Positions 38,021 through 52,247 of a stretch of DNA of 64,000 bases are shown piece after piece. How positions within the stretch are numbered: the first letter of the stretch is position 1; the number at the start of each line of letters is the position of its first letter. Origin of the DNA: Falsirhodobacter xinxiangensis (GTDB lineage Bacteria; Pseudomonadota; Alphaproteobacteria; Rhodobacterales; Rhodobacteraceae); the NCBI RefSeq assembly GCF_004959935.1, contig NZ_SMYN01000002.1, positions 62,001 through 126,000 on the forward strand. The letters are read 5' to 3'. A program made the position numbers and the translations under genes. Under the pieces are notes generated by a model. It saw only the letters and a program-made list of their open reading frames with translations. It had not been told where the DNA came from and did not search any database.

Positions 38021-38164
38021 TCAGATCGAGGCCCAGTCCCGGAACAGGGCCGCGCCCTGCTGCGTCGTGACTGCGGAATTCTGTCCCTGCTGCTGTTGCG
38101 CGGGGGTGGGGGCGGCGCCCTGCTGCGGCGAATTGCCGGCTTGCTGGGGCTGATGGGTGGCCAT
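38021..38164 (-). CDS. Small Gln-rich ORF, 47 residues
   Basis: The frame encodes MATHQPQQAGNSPQQGAAPT followed by PAQQQQGQNS and a C-terminal segment AALFRDWASI. Twelve of 47 residues are Gln. A ribosome binding site (GGAG, seven bases before ATG) and a candidate promoter upstream support it as a real gene, and a GC hairpin follows. No signal peptide or known motif is visible; the N-terminal 35 residues look disordered and only the last ten are hydrophobic or charged like a folded or binding segment. It could also be a leader ORF controlling the downstream HAD-regulator genes. Function unknown. Confidence 0.5.
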   Translation of the reverse strand: MATHQPQQAGNSPQQGAAPTPAQQQQGQNSAVTTQQGAALFRDWASI

Positions 38165-38220
38165 TTTACTACTCCGGTTTCTTGGCACGTTCCGGGCGGA
38201 TCATCCGCTTCGGTTCTATC

Positions 38221-38249
38221 CAGATATGCCTTGCACAAAAATGTCGCAA
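38221..38249 (-). promoter_or_regulatory. Candidate promoter for the small ORF and the HAD-regulator genes
   Basis: On the minus strand TTGCGA (38244-38249) and TATCTG (38221-38226) are 17 bases apart, giving a start near 38214 and a 50-base leader before the small ORF. The same 229-base divergent region holds an inverted repeat CGCGCGT/ACGCGCG (38307-38330) nearer the dipeptidase gene. Confidence 0.4.
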
Positions 38250-38393
38250 GCCTTTCCGCGTTCACCATTGTTTCAACATGTTACCGCACCCCTCGGGGGT
38301 TGAATCCGCGCGTATCCATACAAACGCGCGGGGGTCTGGCCTTCGGCGGCGGTGCATGGCAGGGTTTTCCAGGAAAGCCGGAGCTGCGATTCA

Positions 38394-39461
38394 ATGAACA
38401 AGGCGAATGCCATCCCTGTCCTTGACGGCCACAACGACTTCCTTCTGCGCCTCTACTATGCGCCCGACCGGCGCGAGAGGCTGTGGCTGACGGGCGAGGG
38501 GCGGGGCCATCTGGATCTACCGCGCATGCGGGCGGGCGGATTCGCGGGCGGGTTCTTCGCCATCTACGTCCCTTCGCCGCCCACGCCCGAGGTTCTGGAT
38601 TTCGAGCGGATGATGGACAATCCGCCCTATGACCTGCCGCTGCCGGCCCCGGTGCCGACCGCGCAGGCACAGGCAGTGGCGCTGACGATGGCCGGGCACC
38701 TGCTTTGGATGCAGCGTTCCAGCAAGGGCGCCTTCCGCATCGTGCATGACGTGGCCGGGATCGAGGCTGCAATGCGCCAGGGCATCGTCTTTGGCATCAT
38801 GCATATGGAGGGGGCGGAAGCCATCGCCCCGGACCTTGACGCGCTGCACAGCTTTCACGCGATGGGCCTGCGTTCGCTCGGCCCGGTATGGAGCCGTCCG
38901 ACCGCCTTTGGGCACGGTGTTCCGTTCAGCTTTCCGTCCAGCCCCGATACCGGGCCGGGGCTGACCGACAGCGGCAAGCGGCTGATCCGCGAATGCAATG
39001 CGCTGAAGATCCTCGTGGACCTGTCGCATTTGAACGAAAAAGGCTTCGACGACGTGGCCGCGATCTCGGACGCGCCACTGGTCGCCACCCATTCCAACGC
39101 CCATGCGGTCACGCCATCGTCGCGCAACCTGACCGACCGGCAGTTGCGGATGATCGCCGAAACGGACGGAATGGTCGGGCTGAACTTCGCCACCGTCTTT
39201 CTGCGCGAAGACGGTCGCCGCGCCCCGGAAATCGGCTGGGAGCCGGTTCTGCGCCATCTGGACCACCTGATCGCCATACTGGGCGAGGATCGGGTCGGCT
39301 TCGGATCGGACTTCGACGGGGCCACCGTGCCCGAGGGAATCAAGGATGTGGCGGGCCTTCCGGCGATGCTTCAGGCGCTGCGCCAGCATGGCTATGATGA
39401 CGGGCTGCTGGAAAAGCTGGCGTGGCGGAACTGGCTCTCGGTGCTGCGCAGAACCTGGTAG
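38394..39461 (+). CDS. Membrane dipeptidase (peptidase family M19)
   Basis: A 355-residue zinc dipeptidase of the renal dipeptidase family. The metal site starts with DGHNDF (His13, Asp15), the bridging Glu is in IMHMEGAE, and later His ligands lie in DLSHLNEKGF and ATHSNAHAV; VGFGSDFDGA is the C-terminal family motif. There is no signal peptide, so this form should be cytoplasmic despite the name. Start 38394 has a GGAG eleven bases away. It is divergent from the small ORF and 38 bases before glgP. Confidence 0.93.
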   Translation: MNKANAIPVLDGHNDFLLRLYYAPDRRERLWLTGEGRGHLDLPRMRAGGFAGGFFAIYVPSPPTPEVLDFERMMDNPPYDLPLPAPVPTAQAQAVALTMAGHLLWMQRSSKGAFRIVHDVAGIEAAMRQGIVFGIMHMEGAEAIAPDLDALHSFHAMGLRSLGPVWSRPTAFGHGVPFSFPSSPDTGPGLTDSGKRLIRECNALKILVDLSHLNEKGFDDVAAISDAPLVATHSNAHAVTPSSRNLTDRQLRMIAETDGMVGLNFATVFLREDGRRAPEIGWEPVLRHLDHLIAILGEDRVGFGSDFDGATVPEGIKDVAGLPAMLQALRQHGYDDGLLEKLAWRNWLSVLRRTW

Positions 39462-39499
39462 CTTGACCGGCCATCGAAGGCAGGTCATGGCTTGAATAA

Positions 39500-41893
39500 A
39501 TGCTCAGCCATCGGATGAATGCCGTGTCCAATCTTCGCGACGAAATCCTGCGCCACCTGACCTTCACCCTGGGCAAGGATCGCCCGAACGCCACGGTCTA
39601 TGACTGGCGCATGGCGCTGTCCTATGCCGTGCGCGACCGGATCATGGTGCCGTGGTTCGATGCCACCCGCCGCACATGGGCCGAGGATCGCAAGCGCGTC
39701 TATTACCTGTCGATGGAATTCCTCATCGGGCGGCTGCTGGAGGATGCGATAATCAACCTCGGCATCCATCATGAGGCGGAGGAGGCGATGGCCGCGCTTG
39801 GTCAGGATTTCCGCGCCGTGGTCGAGGATGAGCCGGACGCGGCGCTAGGCAATGGCGGGCTGGGCCGTCTGGCGGCCTGTTTCATGGAATCCATGGCGAC
39901 CTTGGGCTGTCCCGCCTATGGCTATGGCATCCGCTATGAGAACGGCCTGTTCCGCCAGCGTTTCCAGACCGGCCAGCAGGTCGAAGCGCCCGAGGATTGG
40001 CTGGCCCAGACCCACCCGTGGGAATTCCCGAGGCCGGAGGCGAAATACGTCATCCCCTTTGGCGGCCATGTCGAAACAAAGGGCGGGCAGAGCATCTGGG
40101 TTCCCGGCGCGTCGGTGCATGCGATGGCCCATGACACGCTGGTGATCGGCTGGCAGGGCAAATGGGCCAACACCCTGCGCTTCTGGTCGGCGGAACCCAC
40201 GAACCTGTTTGATCTGGAGCGGTTCAACCGCGGCGACTACACCGCCGCTGCCGAGCCGGAGGTTCTGGCCCGCACCCTGTCGCGCGTCCTCTACCCGGAT
40301 GACACGACCTATCAGGGCAAGGAGCTGCGGCTGAAGCAGGAGTTCTTCCTGACATCGGCCGCGCTTCAGGACATCCTGCGCCGGTTCCTGCAAAACCATG
40401 CCGACCTGCGCGCGCTGCCGAACCATGTCGCCATCCAGATGAACGACACCCATCCCGCCATCGCAGGGCCGGAGTTGATCCGCCTGCTGGTGGACGAACA
40501 TCACATGGACTTCCGCGATGCCGTGAATGTCGCGCAGAAGTGCCTTGGCTACACCAACCACACCCTGTTGCCCGAGGCGTTGGAGCGTTGGGCGACCTTC
40601 ACCTTCGGCAACGTCCTGCCTCGCCACATGCAGATCGTGGAACAGATCGACCACTGGCACCTGGACGAGAACCATTCCCGCCCGCATTACGTCGGCATCG
40701 TGAAACATCACGAGGTGCGGATGGGCGAGTTGGCCTTCATCATGTCGCACAAGGTCAACGGGGTGTCGGCCCTTCATTCGGACCTTGTGAAGCAGAACCT
40801 GTTCCCCGAACTGGACAAGCTGCATCCGGGCCGGATCATCAACCAGACCAATGGCGTGACGCCCCGCCGCTGGTTGAAGATGTGCAACCCGGCGCTGTCG
40901 GGCCTGATCACGGAAACCATCGGCGAGGGGTGGGAGTCGCATCTGGACCGCCTGCGCGAATTGGAGCCGGCGATCGACACGAAACCCTTCCTTGCCGATT
41001 TCGGCGCGGCCAAACGGCAGAACAAGGTCGCATTGTCGAACTGGATCGGCGGGCAGGGCGTCTCGGTCAGCCCCGATGCGCTGTTCGATGTGCAGATCAA
41101 GCGCATCCACGAATACAAACGCCAGCTTCTGAACATTCTGGAGACCATTGCCCGCTGGTCCGCGATCCGCGACAAGCCGAACGGCGATTGGGTGCCGCGC
41201 GTCAAGATCTTCGGCGGCAAATCCGCCCCCGGCTATGCCGTCGCGAAAGAGATCATCCATCTGATCAACGATGTCGCCCGCACGATCAACGCCGACCCGG
41301 TCACGGGCGATCTGCTGAAGGTGGTGTTCCCGCCCAACTACAACGTGTCGATGGCGCAGCGGCTGGTTCCGGCGGCGGACCTGTCCGAACAGATTTCGAC
41401 CGCGGGGAAAGAGGCGTCCGGCACCGGCAACATGAAGTTCATGATGAACGGCGCGCCCACGATCGGCACACTGGACGGCGCGAACGTGGAAATCCTGAAG
41501 GAAGTCGGGGCCGAGAACTTCTTCCTGTTTGGCCTCACTGCCGAGGAGGTGCCGAAGCGGCGCGAGAATCCGGAACATTCCGCCAACGCCATCGAAGCGT
41601 CCAAGCCCCTTCAGGATGTGTTGCAGATGATTGCCGAAGGCCGTTTCAGCCCCGAGCAGAAGGACCGCTATCACGGTCTGGTCCATCGTATCTGGCACCA
41701 CGATTATTTTCTGGTCGCGTCCGATTTCGACTCCTACATCAAGGCGCAGGAGTGCGCCGATGCGGCCTTTGCCGACCGGGATCGCTGGCTGCGGATGGCG
41801 GCGCTGAACACGGCCCGGTCGGGCTTCTTCAGCTCCGACCGGACGATCCGCGGCTATATGCAGGACATCTGGTCGGTCGAGCCAGCGATATGA
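39500..41893 (+). CDS. glgP: Glycogen phosphorylase
   Basis: A 797-residue PLP enzyme that removes glucose-1-phosphate from glycogen ends. Family blocks are LGNGGLGRLAACFMESMAT, INQTNGVTPRRWL, QIKRIHEYKRQ and the PLP site EASGTGNMKFMMNGA with Lys646. The ATG at 39500 has only a weak ribosome binding site; Met at 39515 is an alternative start. It opens the glycogen cluster, with glgB 27 bases downstream. Confidence 0.97.
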   Translation: MLSHRMNAVSNLRDEILRHLTFTLGKDRPNATVYDWRMALSYAVRDRIMVPWFDATRRTWAEDRKRVYYLSMEFLIGRLLEDAIINLGIHHEAEEAMAALGQDFRAVVEDEPDAALGNGGLGRLAACFMESMATLGCPAYGYGIRYENGLFRQRFQTGQQVEAPEDWLAQTHPWEFPRPEAKYVIPFGGHVETKGGQSIWVPGASVHAMAHDTLVIGWQGKWANTLRFWSAEPTNLFDLERFNRGDYTAAAEPEVLARTLSRVLYPDDTTYQGKELRLKQEFFLTSAALQDILRRFLQNHADLRALPNHVAIQMNDTHPAIAGPELIRLLVDEHHMDFRDAVNVAQKCLGYTNHTLLPEALERWATFTFGNVLPRHMQIVEQIDHWHLDENHSRPHYVGIVKHHEVRMGELAFIMSHKVNGVSALHSDLVKQNLFPELDKLHPGRIINQTNGVTPRRWLKMCNPALSGLITETIGEGWESHLDRLRELEPAIDTKPFLADFGAAKRQNKVALSNWIGGQGVSVSPDALFDVQIKRIHEYKRQLLNILETIARWSAIRDKPNGDWVPRVKIFGGKSAPGYAVAKEIIHLINDVARTINADPVTGDLLKVVFPPNYNVSMAQRLVPAADLSEQISTAGKEASGTGNMKFMMNGAPTIGTLDGANVEILKEVGAENFFLFGLTAEEVPKRRENPEHSANAIEASKPLQDVLQMIAEGRFSPEQKDRYHGLVHRIWHHDYFLVASDFDSYIKAQECADAAFADRDRWLRMAALNTARSGFFSSDRTIRGYMQDIWSVEPAI

Positions 41894-41920
41894 GGTGACG
41901 ACGGATTGAAAGGGAAAGAC

Positions 41921-44080
41921 ATGGCGACCGCCGAGACGATCATCGATGCCGGGGTCGCATCCGCGATTGCCTCGGGCACCCATGCAAATCCCTTTTCCGT
42001 TCTGGGTCCCCACCCCGAAGGCGACAGCTGGCGCGTGACGGTCTGGCAGCCCGGTGCCGACCGGCTCTGGATCGGCGGGACCGAGGCGCGGCAGGATCAT
42101 CCGGGCCTGTTCACCGCACAGACCAGCAAAAGAGACTACCGCGTCCGCGCAGCGAATGCCGACGGTGAGTGGGAGTTCGACGACCCCTATCGCTTTGGCC
42201 CCGTGCTGGGAGAGATCGACGAATATCTTCTGGGCGAGGGCACGCATCGCCGTCTGTGGGACGCCCTCGGGGCGCATCCGATCCGGCACGAGGGCGTGGA
42301 CGGCACCCATTTCGCCGTATGGGCGCCGAATGCCCAGCGCGTTTCGGTGGTCGGCGATTTCAACCATTGGGATGGGCGGCGCCACCCGATGCGGGCGCGC
42401 GGATCGACCGGCGTGTGGGAGATATTCCTGCCCGGTGTGGAACCCGGCACCGCCTATAAATACGAGATCCGGGCGAATGGCACGATCCTGCCGCTGAAGG
42501 CAGATCCGGTGGGCTTCGGGTCGGAACACGCGCCGCGCACTGCCTCGGTCGTGCGCCACCTTGGCTATGCGGATTGGCATGATGGTGAATGGATGGCGGG
42601 GCGGGCTGCGCGCAATGGCGTCGATGCGCCCATCTCGATCTATGAAGTCCATCTTGGAAGCTGGAAACGTGCGCCGGGCGACCGGATGCTGTCCTATCGG
42701 GAATTGGCCGAACAGCTGGTGGATTATGCCGACTGGATGGGCTTCACGCATCTGGAGCTGATGCCGATTTCCGAGTTTCCCTTCGACGGAAGCTGGGGCT
42801 ACCAGCCCATCGGCATGTTCGCCCCCACGATCCGCCACGGGACCCCAGACGAGTTCCGCGCGCTGGTCGATGCCGCGCATCGCAAGGGGCTGGGCGTCAT
42901 CCTCGACTGGGTGCCGGGGCATTTCCCGACCGACCAGCACGGGCTTGGCCAGTTCGACGGCACCGCGCTGTATGAACATGCCGACCCGCGCGAGGGGTTC
43001 CATCAGGACTGGAACACCCTGATCTACAACTACGGCCGCCGCGAGGTTCGCAATTATCTGACGGCCAACGCGCTTTACTGGTTGGACGAGTTCCATATCG
43101 ACGGGCTGCGCGTGGATGCCGTCGCCTCGATGCTCTACCGCGACTATTCCCGCAAGGAGGGCGAGTGGATTCCCAACGTCCATGGCGGGCGCGAGAATTA
43201 CGAGGCCGTGTCCCTGCTGCAGGAAATGAACGTCAGCGCCTATGGCGAACATCCCGGCATCATGACCGTGGCCGAGGAGTCGACCTCTTATCCCGGCGTG
43301 TCGCGCCCGGTGAACCATGGGGGCCTGGGCTTCGGGTTCAAATGGAACATGGGCTGGATGAACGACACACTGGCCTATATGCACCGCGATCCGATCTATC
43401 GCCGGCATCATCACCACCAGATGACCTTCGGGCTGCATTACGCCTGGTCCGAAAACTTCATCCTGCCGATCAGCCATGACGAGGTCGTCCACGGCAAGGG
43501 CAGCATGATCGCAAAGATGCCGGGCAACGGGGCCGAGAAATTCGCGAACCTGCGCGCCTACTACGCCTTCATGTGGACGCATCCGGGCAAGAAGCTGCTG
43601 TTCATGGGCTGCGAATTTGCCCAGGGGCGCGAATGGTCGCATCAGCAAAGCCTCGACTGGCATCAGGCCGAACTGCCCGAACATCGCGGCGTGCAGACGC
43701 TGGTGCGCGATCTGAACCTGCTCTACCGCTCGACCCCCGCGCTGCATGTGAACGACACCCGGCCCGAAGGTTTCATGTGGCTGGAGCCGAATGACGCCGA
43801 CCAGTCGGTCTTCGCCTTTGCGCGCAAGGGCGGCGCGGGCGATCCGATGATCGTCGTCGCGCTGAACATGACCCCGGTCGAGCGCAGCTACATGCTGGGA
43901 TTCCCGGCAGCGGGCGAATGGGAAGAGGTGCTGAATACCGACGCATGGCATTACGGCGGGATGAGCCGTGGCAACCTGGGAGGGGTGACCACGGAGCGCA
44001 AGGGCTGGCACGGGCAGGAACAATCCGCGCTCGTCACGCTTCCGCCCCTGTCTGCGGTTGTGTTCCGTCAGGCGAATTGA
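41921..44080 (+). CDS. glgB: 1,4-alpha-glucan branching enzyme
   Basis: A 719-residue GH13 enzyme making alpha-1,6 branches. It has the long bacterial form: an N1 module (about 20-110), a CBM48 (about 125-220), the catalytic barrel and a C-terminal beta domain. The nucleophile Asp399 lies in GLRVDAVASMLY, the acid Glu452 in VAEEST and the third Asp in ISHDEVVHGKGS. ATG 41921 has an AAGGG site; the TTG at 41906 is less likely. It lies between glgP and glgC. Confidence 0.97.
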   Translation: MATAETIIDAGVASAIASGTHANPFSVLGPHPEGDSWRVTVWQPGADRLWIGGTEARQDHPGLFTAQTSKRDYRVRAANADGEWEFDDPYRFGPVLGEIDEYLLGEGTHRRLWDALGAHPIRHEGVDGTHFAVWAPNAQRVSVVGDFNHWDGRRHPMRARGSTGVWEIFLPGVEPGTAYKYEIRANGTILPLKADPVGFGSEHAPRTASVVRHLGYADWHDGEWMAGRAARNGVDAPISIYEVHLGSWKRAPGDRMLSYRELAEQLVDYADWMGFTHLELMPISEFPFDGSWGYQPIGMFAPTIRHGTPDEFRALVDAAHRKGLGVILDWVPGHFPTDQHGLGQFDGTALYEHADPREGFHQDWNTLIYNYGRREVRNYLTANALYWLDEFHIDGLRVDAVASMLYRDYSRKEGEWIPNVHGGRENYEAVSLLQEMNVSAYGEHPGIMTVAEESTSYPGVSRPVNHGGLGFGFKWNMGWMNDTLAYMHRDPIYRRHHHHQMTFGLHYAWSENFILPISHDEVVHGKGSMIAKMPGNGAEKFANLRAYYAFMWTHPGKKLLFMGCEFAQGREWSHQQSLDWHQAELPEHRGVQTLVRDLNLLYRSTPALHVNDTRPEGFMWLEPNDADQSVFAFARKGGAGDPMIVVALNMTPVERSYMLGFPAAGEWEEVLNTDAWHYGGMSRGNLGGVTTERKGWHGQEQSALVTLPPLSAVVFRQAN

Positions 44081-44101
44081 CGAGTTGGGCAGGGGGGAGA
44101 A

Positions 44102-45373
44102 ATGCTGCCGAAACCGAACCAGAGACTGTCATCACAGGCCATGGCCTTCGTGCTTGCGGGGGGGCGAGGAAGCCGCCTGAAAGAGTTGACCGACCGGCGG
44201 GCGAAACCCGCCGTGCACTTCGGCGGCAAGACGCGGATCATCGACTTCGCGCTGTCTAACGCGCTGAACTCGGGCATCCGCAAGATGGCGGTGGCGACGC
44301 AATACAAAGCCCACAGCCTGATCCGGCACATGCAGCGGGGCTGGGGCTTCTTTCGGGCCGAACGGAACGAATACCTCGACATCCTGCCCGCCAGCCAGCG
44401 GGTTGCCGAGAACAAATGGTATCTGGGAACGGCCGATGCCGTGACGCAGAACATCGACATCGTGGACAGCTATGACATCAAGTATGTCGTGATCCTTGCC
44501 GGGGATCACATCTACAAGATGGATTACGAGATCATGCTGGCCGAACATGTCGCGACCGGCGCAGACGTGACCATCGGCTGCCTGACCGTGCCACGAATGG
44601 AAGCGACGGCCTTCGGCGTCATGCATGTTGATCCGACGATGCGCATTACCGAGTTTCTTGAAAAGCCCAAGGACCCGCCGGGCATTCCGGGCGATCCCGA
44701 ACATGCGCTGGCCTCGATGGGGATCTACGTTTTCGATTGGGCCTTCCTGCGCGATCTGCTGATCCGCGATGCCGAGGATGAGAATTCCAGCCACGATTTC
44801 GGAAACGACATCATCCCCCAGATCGTCAAGAACGGAAAGGCGCAGGCCCACCGTTTCGCCGACAGCTGCGTCACCTCGGGGTTGGAGACGGAGCCTTACT
44901 GGCGCGACGTGGGCACCATCGACGCCTTCTGGCAGGCCAATGTGGACCTGACCGATTTCATCCCCAAGCTTGACCTCTATGACAACGAATGGCCGATCTG
45001 GACCTATTCCGAGATCGCGCCACCTGCCAAGTTCATCCATGACGAGGACAACCGGCGCGGCTTTGCCATATCGTCGCTGGTGGCGGGGGACTGCATCATC
45101 TCGGGGACCGAGGTGCGTAATTCGCTGCTGTTCACGGGCTGCCGCACGCACAGCTTCTCGTCCCTGGAATATGTCGTTGCGCTGCCCAAGGTCGATATCG
45201 GGCGAAAGGCTGAACTTACACGATGTGTTATCGATTCAGGTGTCACTATCCCGGAAGGGCTTGTCGTGGGGCAGGACCCGGACGAAGATGAAAAATGGTT
45301 CCGCCGCAGCGAGGGGGGCATCGTGCTGATAACGCAGGCGATGCTGGATGCGCGGGCCAGGGTGATCGGCTGA
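44102..45373 (+). CDS. glgC: Glucose-1-phosphate adenylyltransferase (ADP-glucose pyrophosphorylase)
   Basis: A 423-residue enzyme that makes ADP-glucose, the controlled step of glycogen synthesis. The N-terminal nucleotidyltransferase has [29 protein letters not shown] (cited in part), [10 protein letters not shown] and EFLEKP, followed by a left-handed beta-helix with the allosteric site (about 300-420). In Rhodobacter relatives the enzyme is activated by fructose-6-phosphate, fructose-1,6-bisphosphate or pyruvate; the sequence alone does not show which. It has a purine-rich AGGGGGGAGA site. Confidence 0.97.
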   Translation: MLPKPNQRLSSQAMAFVLAGGRGSRLKELTDRRAKPAVHFGGKTRIIDFALSNALNSGIRKMAVATQYKAHSLIRHMQRGWGFFRAERNEYLDILPASQRVAENKWYLGTADAVTQNIDIVDSYDIKYVVILAGDHIYKMDYEIMLAEHVATGADVTIGCLTVPRMEATAFGVMHVDPTMRITEFLEKPKDPPGIPGDPEHALASMGIYVFDWAFLRDLLIRDAEDENSSHDFGNDIIPQIVKNGKAQAHRFADSCVTSGLETEPYWRDVGTIDAFWQANVDLTDFIPKLDLYDNEWPIWTYSEIAPPAKFIHDEDNRRGFAISSLVAGDCIISGTEVRNSLLFTGCRTHSFSSLEYVVALPKVDIGRKAELTRCVIDSGVTIPEGLVVGQDPDEDEKWFRRSEGGIVLITQAMLDARARVIG

Positions 45374-45402
45374 GGCAGGATCGCCACGGGGGGGAGGAAC
45401 GC

Positions 45403-45422
45403 GGCGCGCGTTTTCGCGCGCC
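45403..45422 (+). promoter_or_regulatory. Hairpin between glgC and glgA
   Basis: GGCGCGCG (45403-45410), loop TTTT and CGCGCGCC (45415-45422) form an eight-pair perfect stem 30 bases after the glgC stop. There is no following T-run. It is the only sizeable gap (111 bases) within the glycogen cluster and may mark mRNA processing or a separate start for glgA. Confidence 0.5.
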
Positions 45423-45484
45423 GGTGGAACTTCACGGGCTTTCCGGCATTCCCTGTCGGGCGGGTTCAGCATAGGGACGGATGG

Positions 45485-46917
45485 ATGGCGGGTGAAACGC
45501 GGGTGCTTTCGGTTGCGTCGGAATGCGTTCCGCTGCTGAAGACGGGTGGGTTGGCCGATGTGGTCGGCGCGCTGCCTGCCGCCATCGCTGCCGAGGGCGT
45601 GGACATGCGGGTGCTGATCCCGGCCTATCGCAGTCTGCGCTGGCGGCTGGAAACCATGGAGCAGGTGTTCGACGAGGCCGACCTGTTCGGTGGCCCGGCC
45701 CGCGTCTTCCTTGGCGACGTGTCGGGGATTCGCGTGCTGCTGCTGGATGCGCCGCATCTGTATGATCGCGAGGGCGGGCCGTATTCGGGTCCGGGCGGCG
45801 ATTGGCCCGACAACCCGATCCGCTTTGCCGCGCTGTCGTGGATGGGCGCCCGCATCGCGCGCGAGGGCACGTCCGACGGATGGCGTCCGCATATCCTGCA
45901 CGCGCATGACTGGCAGGCGGGGTTCGCGCCCGCCTATATGGCGTTCAGCGGCGCACGCGATGTGGCGACGGTCATTACCGTGCACAACATGGCCTTCCAA
46001 GGCTGGGCCAAGGCGGACCTGCTGGGATATCTGCGGCTTCCCGCGTGGGAGTTTCATCCCGGATCGCTGGAATATTACGGCGGGCTGTCCAGCCTGAAGG
46101 CGGGGCTTGTGACCGCCGACTGGATCACCACGGTTTCCCCGAACTACGCCGCCGAACTTATGCGCCCCGAGGCGGGCATGGGCCTGCAAGGGATCATGTC
46201 ATCCCGGGCGAGCCATGTGACGGGCATCCTGAACGGCGTCGACACCGCCGTCTGGTCCCCCGAAGCGGAGGAGAGGCCCTATACGATCCGCACCCTGCGG
46301 CGCAAGGCCGACAGCCGGATCGCGCTGTCCGCCGCCTTCGGTCTGGATGTTCCGGGGCCGCTGGCGATCGTCGTCAGCCGCCTGACCCATCAGAAAGGGA
46401 TCGACCTGATCCCCGACGTCCTGCCCGGTTTCATCGAGGCGGGGGGCGGCCTTGCCGTGCTCGGCTCGGGCGATCCGGCAATGGAATCGGCGATGCGGGC
46501 GCTGGAGTTGCGCTATCCGGGCCGTGTCGGCGTCCGCATCGGCTATGACGAGGGGCTGAGCCACCTGATGTTCGCGGGCGGCGATGCGGTCATCGTGCCA
46601 TCGAGGTTCGAGCCCTGTGGCCTGACGCAGATGTATGGGCTGCGCTATGGCACGCTTCCGGTGGTGGCGCAGGTGGGCGGGCTGGCGGACAGTGTGATCT
46701 CGGCCAATCCGGCGGCGGTATCGGCGGGCGTCGCGACCGGCATCGTCTTTGCCCCCACGACCGGGGATGCGCTGGCGGCGGCGCTGCGGCGGCTGATGGA
46801 GCTTTGGTCGGATCAATCGCTGTGGCAGCACATCCAGCGCAACGCGATGCGCCATCCCGTCGGGTGGGAGGCATCGGCACGCGAATATGCCGCGCTTTAC
46901 GATCGGATTCGGCGGTG

Positions 46918-46918
<1 letters not shown>
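45485..46918 (+). CDS. glgA: Glycogen synthase
   Basis: A 477-residue GT5 enzyme that adds glucose from ADP-glucose to the alpha-1,4 chain. The ADP-glucose-binding KTGG motif is at 19-22 (LLKTGGLADV), and the C-terminal lobe has GILNGVDTAVWSP, VVSRLTHQKGIDLIPDVLP and SRFEPCGLTQMYGLRYGTLPVV (cited in part) with the catalytic Glu region. ATG 45485 has GGACGG upstream. Its stop overlaps the glgX ATG by one base (TGATG). Confidence 0.97.
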
Positions 46919-51306
<4,388 letters not shown>

Positions 51307-51364
51307 CTGCATACTCCCTAACCTGCCAAGGGTTTATGCTGCGAGCGCTAACGCCGCAAGGCTT

Positions 51365-52204
51365 TCACGGCACCCGTTTGACATAGGCGGCGATGGCGGC
51401 GCGATCCTGCTCGGGCAGGCGCGAGATGTTCTGGATCACCAGCGCCATATGCCCGCCCGCCGAATCGTAATCCGGGGTGAAGCCGGAGGTGAGGTATTCC
51501 GCGATCTCGTCCGCCGACCAGTCCAGTTCCGCAGCGTTGATCGCGGGGATGCGCCCTTCGCCTTGCAGCCAGCGCCCGGTGTCCAGCCCGCCCGCGACCC
51601 CACGCGCCGTGTGGCATTCGCCGCAATGGCCCAGCGCCTCGGCCAGATAGCGGCCGCGTTGTTCCTCGGGCGTCAGCTCGCCTTCGACCACCCAGCCATC
51701 CCGCAGATAGGCCAGCTTCCACAGCCCAAGACCCCGGCGGATGTTGAAGGGAAACCCGACCCGATGCGGCTGGCTGGGCACCGCCGATGGGGGCAGCATA
51801 TCCATATATGCTTTCAGGTCGGCGATATCCTGCGGCTCGGCTTTGGAATAGGAGGTGTAGGGGAAGGCGGGATAGTAATGCTCTCTATCAGGAGAAATCC
51901 CGCGCTGGACGGCGTTCACGAACTGCTCGGGCGTCCAGCCGCCGATACCATGTTCCGGGTCGGGCGAGATGTTGGGCGCAATGAAGGTGCCGAACTCCGT
52001 CTCGAACTCCATCCCGCCGGACAGGACCAGCCGATCGTCTTTCGCGCCGTGGCACGAGGCGCAGCCCGCCGCATCGAAAACCTGCTCGCCCCGCTCGGGA
52101 TCGCCGGAAAGCAGCGCGGGCGAAATGGGGCGCGGCGAGGTCAGAACCCAGAAGCCGGCAAAGCCAATGGTGGCAAGGCCAAGCAGGACGGGAAGAATAC
52201 GCAT
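51365..52204 (-). CDS. Diheme cytochrome c, membrane-anchored or periplasmic
   Basis: A 279-residue c-type cytochrome with two heme sites, CASCH (Cys48, Cys51, His52) and CGECH (Cys194, Cys197, His198). The N terminus (MRILPVLLGLATIGFAGFWVLTS) is a hydrophobic anchor or signal without an obvious cut site. It resembles the cytochrome subunits of membrane dehydrogenases (alcohol or gluconate type) such as the NISPDPEHGIGGWTPEQF segment, but no dehydrogenase gene is adjacent, so the electron partner is unknown. A GAGGGG site supports the start. Heme is attached by the Ccm system. Confidence 0.88.
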   Translation of the reverse strand: MRILPVLLGLATIGFAGFWVLTSPRPISPALLSGDPERGEQVFDAAGCASCHGAKDDRLVLSGGMEFETEFGTFIAPNISPDPEHGIGGWTPEQFVNAVQRGISPDREHYYPAFPYTSYSKAEPQDIADLKAYMDMLPPSAVPSQPHRVGFPFNIRRGLGLWKLAYLRDGWVVEGELTPEEQRGRYLAEALGHCGECHTARGVAGGLDTGRWLQGEGRIPAINAAELDWSADEIAEYLTSGFTPDYDSAGGHMALVIQNISRLPEQDRAAIAAYVKRVP

Positions 52205-52247
52205 CTGGCTGTCCCCTCGGATGGCGGCGTCGTGCCACCATAGCCGA

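Noticed and set aside
38307-38330. Inverted repeat CGCGCGT/ACGCGCG in the dipeptidase upstream region as an operator
   Set aside because: Simple CG alternation pairs easily by chance in such DNA, and no regulator or second copy supports it.
39845-44023. A 1392-codon open frame on the minus strand
   Set aside because: Antisense shadow of glgP and glgB with the same His/Arg/Gln-rich composition and no recognisable motif.
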